Program-made: the position numbers and the translations under genes
DNA from: Aquitalea palustris
Lineage (GTDB): Bacteria > Pseudomonadota > Gammaproteobacteria > Burkholderiales > Chromobacteriaceae
Assembly: GCF_003693445.1 (NCBI RefSeq)
Contig: NZ_RFAR01000061.1
Span: 1 to 55,554 of the forward strand
Direction of reading: 5' to 3'
Length of the DNA: 55,554 nucleotides
Shown: positions 49,586-55,554 of the stretch, in pieces
Numbering within the stretch: position 1 is the stretch's first letter
Layout of the letters: the number at the start of each line of letters is the position of its first letter
Notes under the pieces: model-generated
Databases searched by the model: none
Seen by the model: the letters and a program-made list of their open reading frames with translations, nothing else
Told to the model about the DNA's origin: nothing

Positions 49586-49972
49586 CTATTCTTGCTGATT
49601 ACGCATGAAATCCGCCGTGTTGTAGAAGGCTTCCAGCAGCTTGGCCTTGAGCCAGTCTTCCACCAGCAGTTCATTCACGGCCTGAGTCATGCACTGCATC
49701 CACTGGTCGCGCATCTCCCCGTCCACGGCAAACGGCATATGGCGCATGCGCAGGCGCGGATGGCCGAATTTTTCCATGTACAGCCCCGGCCCGCCCAGCC
49801 AGCCGGACAGGAACATGAACAGTTTCTCGCGCGAACCGGCCAGATCAGCCGGATGCATGTCGCGCAGCACCTTGACCGAAGGGTCGCTATCCATGATGTC
49901 GTAGAAGCGGTTAGTGAGCCAGCGCACCACCCCTTCGCCCCCCATCAGTTGATAGGGCGTCATATCCTGCAT
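49586..49972 (-). CDS. Group II truncated haemoglobin
   Basis: Small haem protein of 128 residues for O2/NO handling. The helical core has FYDIMDSDPSVKVLRDMH and FMFLSGWLGGPGLYMEKFGH; the proximal histidine is in FGHPRLRMRHMPF, and the group II Trp marker is in DQWMQCM. ATG 49972 has a better ribosome site (AAGGGG) than GTG 49978, which would overlap the purT stop. It follows purT directly, so it is read from the same transcript although the two functions are unrelated. This is a second globin besides hmp. Confidence 0.93.
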   Translation of the reverse strand: MQDMTPYQLMGGEGVVRWLTNRFYDIMDSDPSVKVLRDMHPADLAGSREKLFMFLSGWLGGPGLYMEKFGHPRLRMRHMPFAVDGEMRDQWMQCMTQAVNELLVEDWLKAKLLEAFYNTADFMRNQQE

Positions 49973-49974
49973 GC

Positions 49975-51174
49975 TCACCCCTTCACCGGCTGTACCAGCG
50001 ACGCGGCCAGACGGGCGCGTTCGCGGGCGGTTTCCACATGATCGGCCTGGGCCACGGCCACGCCCATGCGGCGGCGGACAAAGCTTTCCGGCTTGCCAAA
50101 CAGGCGCAGATCGGCCCCCGGCACCGCCAGTGCCTCGGCCACGCCCTCGAAGGCGATACCCTGTTCTTCCATGCCGCCGTAGATCACGGCCGAAGCGCCA
50201 GCGCTGCGCAGCGCCGCATCCACCGGCAGGCCCAGAATGGCCCGGGCATGCAGTTCAAACTCGGAAAAACGCTGGGTGGCCAGCGTGACCAACCCGGTAT
50301 CATGCGGGCGTGGGCTGACTTCGGAGAACCACACCTGATCGCCCTTGACGAACAATTCCACGCCGAACAGGCCACGGCCGCCCAGGGCATCGGTCACCGC
50401 CTTGGCCATTTCACGGGCACGCAGCAGGGCCAGCTCGTTCATCGGCTGCGGCTGCCAGCTTTCCACATAATCACCGTTTCTTTGCAGGTGGCCGATGGGC
50501 TCACAGAAATGGGTAGCGATGCCGCCGGCACCATCACTGGCACGTACCGTCAGCAAGGTGATTTCGTAATCAAAGTCGATAAAGCCCTCGACAATCACCC
50601 GGCCCTTGTCCACGCGACCGGCGCTGACGGCATATTCCCATGCCTTGGCCACATCATCCGGGCCGCGCAGCAGCGATTGTCCCTTGCCGCTGGACGACAT
50701 CACCGGCTTCACCAGGCAGGGGTAGCCGATACCAGCGTCGATGGCCTGTTGCAACTCGTCCAGCGAGGAGGCAAAAGCAAACGGCGAGGTGGGCAGGCCC
50801 AGCTCGTCAGCGGCCAGGCAGCGGATACCCTCGCGGTTCATGGTGAGATTGGTGGCACGGGCGGTGGGGATCACCTCGGCCAGACCATCCGCCTCGATGC
50901 GTAGCAGTTCTTCGGTGGCGATGGCTTCGATTTCCGGCACGATCAGATGCGGGCGTCGCTGCTCCACCAGGGCACGCAGCGCGGCGGCATCCGCCATGTC
51001 GATCACATGACTGCTGTGTGCCACCTGCATGGCCGGGGCATCCGCATAGCGGTCCACCGCGATGGTTTCCACGCCCAGGCGCTGCAGCGCGATGACAACT
51101 TCCTTGCCCAGTTCGCCACTGCCCAGCAGCATGACACGCAGCGCGCTGGCGCTGAGCGGGGTTCCGATACGCAT
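49975..51174 (-). CDS. purT: Phosphoribosylglycinamide formyltransferase 2 (formate-dependent)
   Basis: ATP-grasp enzyme that formylates GAR with formate, ATP and no folate in purine synthesis. The 399 residues begin [20 protein letters not shown], with the later [15 protein letters not shown] phosphate loop and [20 protein letters not shown], standard for PurT (E. coli 392). The frame is open 14 codons upstream, without family similarity. It is followed by the truncated haemoglobin gene with coupled translation. Confidence 0.97.
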   Translation of the reverse strand: MRIGTPLSASALRVMLLGSGELGKEVVIALQRLGVETIAVDRYADAPAMQVAHSSHVIDMADAAALRALVEQRRPHLIVPEIEAIATEELLRIEADGLAEVIPTARATNLTMNREGIRCLAADELGLPTSPFAFASSLDELQQAIDAGIGYPCLVKPVMSSSGKGQSLLRGPDDVAKAWEYAVSAGRVDKGRVIVEGFIDFDYEITLLTVRASDGAGGIATHFCEPIGHLQRNGDYVESWQPQPMNELALLRAREMAKAVTDALGGRGLFGVELFVKGDQVWFSEVSPRPHDTGLVTLATQRFSEFELHARAILGLPVDAALRSAGASAVIYGGMEEQGIAFEGVAEALAVPGADLRLFGKPESFVRRRMGVAVAQADHVETARERARLAASLVQPVKG

Positions 51175-51243
51175 GGTCCGACTCCAGTTTGATGATCCAG
51201 GCCGGCATTTTAGCATTGCTGCCGCGCTACCCGCTGCGCCGGA

Positions 51244-52500
51244 TCAAATCCCCTGAAAGGCAAAGTCAATGGGCGGGGTGCGGCCACTGATGATTTCTGC
51301 CAGCGCCCGGCCGCTACCCGCGCCTTCCGTCCAGCCCAGCGTGCCGTGGCCGGTATTGAGGTAAAGATTGGCATAGCGACTACGGCCAATCAGCGGCACA
51401 TTGCCCGGTGTGGCCGGCCGCAGGCCGCTCCAGAACTCGGCGGCATCCCAGTCGGCAACATCCGGCATCAGCGCTTGTCCACGCTTGAGCAAGGCCTGAC
51501 AGCGCAGCGCATTCAGACTGCTGGAATAACCCGCCAGCTCGGCCGTACCGGCAATGCGCAGGCGCTTGCCCAGGCGGGAAATCACCACCTTGTAGGCTTC
51601 GTCGGTAATGCTGGCCACCGGTGCCGTGGCCGGGTCGCGCAGTGGCAGGGTGGCGGAATAGCCTTTCCATGGGTAGATCGGCAGGCGGATGCCTATCGGT
51701 GCCGCCAGCAGCGGTGAATAGCTGCCCAGGGCCAGCACATAGGCATCGGCGGTCACTCGGCTGTAATTGCCTGCTGGCAGGTTAACCGACACGCCACTGA
51801 TGCGCCCGCCATCAGCTTCCAGTGCATTGATACGGGTATTGAAGCGGAACTCCACCCCGGCGCGCGCGGCATGTTCGGCCATGGCACAGGTATACAGATG
51901 CACATCGCCCGACTCATCGGAAGGGCAGTAGCTGGCCCCGGCCAGCGTCGGGGCGATGCCAGCCAGCGCCGGTTCGATGCGCGCCAGCTCTTCACGGCTG
52001 ATGATGTGCTTGTCCATGCCTAGCGCCTGCATCTGGCTGGCGACATGGGCTGCCGAATCCAGCTCGCGCTGGCTATGAAACAAGGACACGATGCCACGGG
52101 TCTGCTGCTGGTAGTCCAGCCCCAGTTCGGCGCGCAGCAGCTGCAGGGTGTCGCGGCTATAGCGCCCCAGCGCCAGCATCTGCCGCATATTGTGCTCGGC
52201 CCGGCTGCCACGACACTCCAGCAGGAATTGCCAGCACCAGCGCCATTGCGCCGGGTCCAGCCGCATGCGGAACAATAGCGGCGCGTCATCCCGCAACAGC
52301 CATTTGATGATTTGCCATGGTGCCGACGGATTGGCCCAGGGTTCGGACTGGCTGACCGAAATCTGCCCGCCATTGGCAAAACTGGTTTCCCGCGCCGGCC
52401 CACAGGCGCGATCCAGCACCACCACCTCATGCCCTGCCCGGGCCAGAAACCAGGCGGTGGACACCCCCACCACGCCAGACCCCAGCACTGCTACCTTCAT
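51244..52500 (-). CDS. dadA: D-amino acid dehydrogenase small subunit
   Basis: FAD-dependent membrane-associated enzyme that oxidises D-alanine and other D-amino acids and passes electrons to the respiratory chain. The 418 residues start with VAVLGSGVVGVSTAWFLARA, the FAD dinucleotide motif. ARETSFANGGQISVSQSEPW and the late LYLNTGHGTLGWTEGAGSG are hallmarks of DadA. ATG 52500 is chosen; an open extension to 52599 is not similar to the family. No dadX racemase or lrp gene is adjacent. It could use D-amino acids from peptidoglycan turnover. Confidence 0.95.
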   Translation of the reverse strand: MKVAVLGSGVVGVSTAWFLARAGHEVVVLDRACGPARETSFANGGQISVSQSEPWANPSAPWQIIKWLLRDDAPLLFRMRLDPAQWRWCWQFLLECRGSRAEHNMRQMLALGRYSRDTLQLLRAELGLDYQQQTRGIVSLFHSQRELDSAAHVASQMQALGMDKHIISREELARIEPALAGIAPTLAGASYCPSDESGDVHLYTCAMAEHAARAGVEFRFNTRINALEADGGRISGVSVNLPAGNYSRVTADAYVLALGSYSPLLAAPIGIRLPIYPWKGYSATLPLRDPATAPVASITDEAYKVVISRLGKRLRIAGTAELAGYSSSLNALRCQALLKRGQALMPDVADWDAAEFWSGLRPATPGNVPLIGRSRYANLYLNTGHGTLGWTEGAGSGRALAEIISGRTPPIDFAFQGI

Positions 52501-52610
52501 GTCGACTCCAGCAGACGTGACAACGGGCAAGACGCGCCTGCCCGTTTGGCTAACTCGATTGAGACTCCGGATACTACGCCGCCGCGTAGGCCGGCTCAAT
52601 GGGATGGCTG

Positions 52611-53474
52611 CTACTTTTTCGCCGTGTGCTGGTAAACGGTTTTGCCCTTGAGATGGAAATAGTCGGCGGCAAAATAGAAATTCTCCGAATGGCCGACAAA
52701 CAGCAGGCCGTCCGGCTTCAGCAGCGGGGCAAACTTTTTCAGCACCGCAAACTGTGTGTCGCGATCAAAGTAGATCATCACATTGCGGCAGAAAATGGCA
52801 TCGAACTGCTTGCGTAGCGCCCAGTTGTTCTCAATCAGGTTCAGCCGCTGAAAAGTGATCATATTGCGCAGCACTGCCTTGGCCTGATAGTTGCCATCCG
52901 GCAGCTTGTCGAAATACTTCTGCGCATGGCCGGGCGGCAGGCGGGCGATCTTGTCGTCGGAATAAATGCCCTTGCGGCCGGTTTCCAGCACGCTGGTATC
53001 CAGATCGGTCGCCACGATGCTGATGCTGGGCTTGCTGGCCAGCGGGAAGGCTTCCAGCGCGGTGATCGCCAGCGAATATGGCTCCTCGCCAGTAGACGAG
53101 GCGGCGCACCAGATGGACAGCTCGCTGGCTCCGGTGGACGCACGCTGTTTCAGATGCTCGGCCAGGATGGGGAAATGATGTTCTTCGCGAAAGAAGAAGG
53201 TCAGATTGGTGGTGAGCGCGTTGACGAACTGCTCGAACTCGCGCTTGCCCGACACCGATTCCAGAAAATCCACATAGGCCGCGAAACTGGCCAGCTTCAG
53301 CTCGCGAATTCGCCGCACCAGCCGCCCGTACACCATGTCTTTCTTGGACGGGTTGAGCGAAATGCCGGCTTCCTTGTAGATCAGTTTGCGGATGCGTTCG
53401 AAATCGGCATCGCTGAAACTGAACTCGCGATTGAATTCCACCTTGGGTAATACCAGCGGCGGCAATTTATTCAT
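52611..53474 (-). CDS. cheR: Chemotaxis protein methyltransferase CheR
   Basis: SAM-dependent enzyme that methylates glutamates on chemoreceptors for adaptation. The N-terminal CheR domain has GISLNPSKKDMVYGRLVRRI, and the methyltransferase domain has WCAASSTGEEPYSLAI, IVATDLDTSVLE and IFCRNVMIYFD. The 287 residues equal the common size. It stands alone: no cheB, cheA, cheW or cheY lies nearby, though chemoreceptor genes lie at both ends of the window. No terminator was seen right after it. Confidence 0.95.
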   Translation of the reverse strand: MNKLPPLVLPKVEFNREFSFSDADFERIRKLIYKEAGISLNPSKKDMVYGRLVRRIRELKLASFAAYVDFLESVSGKREFEQFVNALTTNLTFFFREEHHFPILAEHLKQRASTGASELSIWCAASSTGEEPYSLAITALEAFPLASKPSISIVATDLDTSVLETGRKGIYSDDKIARLPPGHAQKYFDKLPDGNYQAKAVLRNMITFQRLNLIENNWALRKQFDAIFCRNVMIYFDRDTQFAVLKKFAPLLKPDGLLFVGHSENFYFAADYFHLKGKTVYQHTAKK

Positions 53475-53492
53475 CTTGATTTTCCCCGATAC

Positions 53493-53520
53493 AAAAAAAC
53501 CCGGAACAGAGTCCGGGTTT
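53493..53520 (-). terminator. Terminator of erpA
   Basis: Stem AAACCCGGA/TCCGGGTTT around ACAGAG. On the minus strand it is followed by more than four T. It separates erpA from cheR. Confidence 0.85.
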
Positions 53521-53551
53521 TCATTCTACTCCTGTTTGCATTCGCCCCGGT

Positions 53552-53902
53552 TTACACCGAGAAGGACGAACCGCAACCACAAGTGGTGGTGGCGTTCGGG
53601 TTGCGAATGACAAACTGGGAGCCTTCCAGGCTTTCCTGATAATCGATTTCCGCACCCACCAGATACTGGTAGCTCATCGGGTCGACCAGGAAAGTGACAC
53701 CGTCTCTCTCTATAGCGGTATCGTCCTCATTGGCGATTTCGTCAAATGTAAAACCGTACTGAAAACCGGAGCAGCCACCACCGGTCACGAATACGCGCAG
53801 TTTCAGATCAGGATTGCCTTCTTCCGCGATCAGGTCCAGCACCTTGTTGCAAGCGCTGTCGGTAAAGTTGATCGGGCACGGCATTTCGGTAGTAGCAGAC
53901 AT
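53552..53902 (-). CDS. erpA: A-type iron-sulfur cluster insertion protein ErpA
   Basis: HesB/IscA family carrier of 116 residues that delivers Fe-S clusters to apoproteins. The three cluster cysteines are in [13 protein letters not shown] and the C-terminal [12 protein letters not shown]-x-C at the end as usual. The N-terminal part ([19 protein letters not shown]) is like ErpA of betaproteobacteria. It has its own terminator. It could serve the Fe-S enzymes and regulators in this window (FNR, NsrR, NadA, HemN), but that is only inferred. Confidence 0.95.
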   Translation of the reverse strand: MSATTEMPCPINFTDSACNKVLDLIAEEGNPDLKLRVFVTGGGCSGFQYGFTFDEIANEDDTAIERDGVTFLVDPMSYQYLVGAEIDYQESLEGSQFVIRNPNATTTCGCGSSFSV

Positions 53903-53998
53903 GGTTCACCTCGCAAATCGATTTCGGCCCTGCGGCCATTCACCTACTATTTTAGTCGGATATCGGGGCGAATGGCCAACATTCAATCGCCGAGTGCG

Positions 53999-55042
53999 TC
54001 AAGGCAGCAACGGCACGATGTCCAGGCCGGCATTTTCCGGCTGGCCGAACATCAGGTTCATGGTCTGCACAGCCTGGCCGGATGCGCCTTTCACCAGATT
54101 ATCCTCCACCACCAGGATGATCAGCAGATCGCCATTGCCCGGACGATGCACGGCGAGGCGCGCGGTGTTGGAGCCACGCACGCTGCGGGTTTCCGGGTGG
54201 CTGCCAGCCGGCAGCACATCGACAAAGGGTTCGCCGGCATAGCGTTGCTCGAACAGCGCCTGGAAATCGGTGTCCATGGCTGCGGGCTTGATACGGGCAT
54301 AGATGGTGGAGTGGATGCCGCGAATCATCGGCGTCAGGTGCGGCACAAAGGTCAGCTTGACCGGCGCACCATGAATGGCGGACAAGCCTTGCTCGATTTC
54401 CGGCGAATGACGGTGGCCCTTCACCGCATAGGCCTTGAAGTTGTCACCGGCTTCGGCCAGCAGTGCGCCAACTTCGGCCTTGCGCCCGGCACCGGACACC
54501 CCGGACTTGCAGTCGGCAATCAGCGTCTGGCTGTCGATCAGCTGCTTGCCGCCTTCCAGCAGCGGCAGCAGGCCCAGCTGCACCGAAGTGGGATAGCAGC
54601 CGGCCATGCCCACCAGGCGCGCCTGGCGGATGGCTTCGCGGTTCACTTCCGGCAGGCCGTAAACGGCTTCGGCCAGCAGGTCGGTGCAGCTATGCTCCAT
54701 GGCATACCATTGCTGGAATACCGCCGGGTCTTTCAGACGGAAATCCGCGGCCAGATCGATGACCTTGACACCAGCTGCCAATAGTTCGCGCGCCTGGGCC
54801 ATGGCCACACCGTGCGGGGTGGCAAAGAACACCACATCGCACTGGTTAAGCGGGGTTTCATCCGGAGTGGAAAAAGCCACATCCACGCGGCCACGCAGGC
54901 TGGGGAACATCTCGGCCACTTTCATGCCCGCTTCCTTGCGCGAGGTAACGGCCACGACTTCGGCACCGGGGTGACCGGCCAGAAGACGCAACAGTTCGAC
55001 ACCGGTATAACCCGTGCCGCCGACGATGCCCACCTTGATCAT
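53999..55042 (-). CDS. argC: N-acetyl-gamma-glutamyl-phosphate reductase
   Basis: Third enzyme of arginine synthesis, an NADPH-dependent reductase of 347 residues. The NADP motif is [18 protein letters not shown] at the start. The catalytic Cys149 is in [14 protein letters not shown], and the paired catalytic His is in [15 protein letters not shown] 55042 follows AAGGAAG. It lies 96 bp before erpA in the same direction, the arrangement seen in some Neisseriales (from memory, unverified). Confidence 0.96.
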   Translation of the reverse strand: MIKVGIVGGTGYTGVELLRLLAGHPGAEVVAVTSRKEAGMKVAEMFPSLRGRVDVAFSTPDETPLNQCDVVFFATPHGVAMAQARELLAAGVKVIDLAADFRLKDPAVFQQWYAMEHSCTDLLAEAVYGLPEVNREAIRQARLVGMAGCYPTSVQLGLLPLLEGGKQLIDSQTLIADCKSGVSGAGRKAEVGALLAEAGDNFKAYAVKGHRHSPEIEQGLSAIHGAPVKLTFVPHLTPMIRGIHSTIYARIKPAAMDTDFQALFEQRYAGEPFVDVLPAGSHPETRSVRGSNTARLAVHRPGNGDLLIILVVEDNLVKGASGQAVQTMNLMFGQPENAGLDIVPLLP

Positions 55043-55143
55043 GCTGTACTTCCTTGTATAAATAAACGTCGCAAAAGCGACAGTCTAAGGACTAGCCTTG
55101 CGCGATGCAACATCGATCTGGCGCATACGCTAGCCAGGCGCAC

Positions 55144-55554
55144 TCACAGGCGGAACTGCGCCACCATGGCCTGCAGATCGGATGACAGCCGGTGTAGCTC
55201 GGCCACGGTCTGCATCGCACCCTGTACCGCCTGATCGGTCTCCATGGTGGCGCGGTTGGCCTGCTCGGCAGCCCGTGCCATTTCGGTGGTGGCCACCGAC
55301 TGCTCGCGGGTGGAGTCGGCAATATCGTGGATCGAACCCACTACCTGGGCAATCTGGCCCTGAATGCCGGACATGTCCTGTGCCACACTGCGCGAAGCCT
55401 CGACACCGCTGGCAACCGAGCGCTGCGTCTCGCTCATGTCGTTCAGCGCAGTACGAATGTCGCCATGGGTGGCATCGATCAACTGGCCGATTTCCACCGT
55501 GGCCTTGGCCGTGCGCTCGGCCAGCTTGCGTACCTCATCCGCCACCACGGCAAA
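55144..55554 (-). CDS. Methyl-accepting chemotaxis protein, C-terminal fragment (runs off the right edge)
   Basis: C-terminal 136 residues of a chemoreceptor. The fragment starts at the conserved tip FAVVADEVRKLAERTAKAT, then the descending helix arm with Gln/Glu methylation-type heptads (TREQSVATTEMARAAEQAN) to the stop. The N-terminal part lies outside. No CheR-docking pentapeptide is seen at the C-terminus (ends VAQFRL). It is in frame with the left-edge receptor if the window ends are joined through the shared 14 bp; see findings. It is adjacent to argC, with no gene in the 101-bp gap. Confidence 0.93.
   Translation of the reverse strand, partial: FAVVADEVRKLAERTAKATVEIGQLIDATHGDIRTALNDMSETQRSVASGVEASRSVAQDMSGIQGQIAQVVGSIHDIADSTREQSVATTEMARAAEQANRATMETDQAVQGAMQTVAELHRLSSDLQAMVAQFRL

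Overview
This window is ordinary chromosomal DNA of a GC-rich betaproteobacterium. The gene set (RpoS, HesB/ErpA, an NsrR/FNR pair, a cyanide-insensitive-type bd oxidase, a monomeric isocitrate dehydrogenase and several chemotaxis genes) fits the Neisseriales best, in the Chromobacterium/Aquitalea/Vogesella area. That placement is inferred from overall protein character; I had no rRNA gene or database search. No tRNA, rRNA, CRISPR array, insertion sequence or prophage was seen.

Layout. Both ends lie inside methyl-accepting chemotaxis protein genes, each cut at the conserved signalling tip. From 1.8 to 6.0 kb is an oxygen/nitric-oxide block: flavohemoglobin hmp with two NsrR-like sites, nsrR itself, anaerobic hemN and fnr, with an FNR-type box between the last two. 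From 6.1 to 12.9 kb are a flavodoxin-like gene, a DUF1853 gene, trmJ, suhB, a MarR/EmrB-type efflux operon with a clear operator, a periplasmic binding protein and ugpQ. From 13.2 to 16.2 kb is a GbsR-like regulator with cydAB (cio type), preceded by an inverted repeat and a near-consensus FNR box. mutS follows, then two tandem paralogues of a family I do not recognise.

From 20.1 to 26.8 kb are aceK, rluE and two unrelated NADP-isocitrate dehydrogenases, one monomeric and one dimeric with the AceK target serine. Next come a divergent lysR/mdtH pair, a cold-shock gene, clpS-clpA, xerD, the rpsP-rimM-trmD-rplS operon, a Pat-type lysine acetyltransferase, nadA and the surE-pcm-nlpD-rpoS cluster. 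The last 12 kb hold tgpA/DUF58/moxR, an HDAC-like deacetylase, plsY/folB, a thioesterase, purT with a truncated haemoglobin, dadA, cheR, erpA and argC.

How it fits together. The strongest theme is respiratory and nitrosative adaptation: FNR, NsrR, Hmp, HemN, the bd oxidase and a second globin, with FNR-like sites in front of both fnr/hemN and the oxidase operon. A second theme is control of carbon flux at isocitrate (two isozymes plus the kinase/phosphatase), with a protein acetyltransferase and a deacetylase-fold enzyme elsewhere in the window. I see no obviously new multi-gene system. The most novel items are the tandem unknown paralogues at 19.0-20.1 kb and several uncharacterised perfect inverted repeats.
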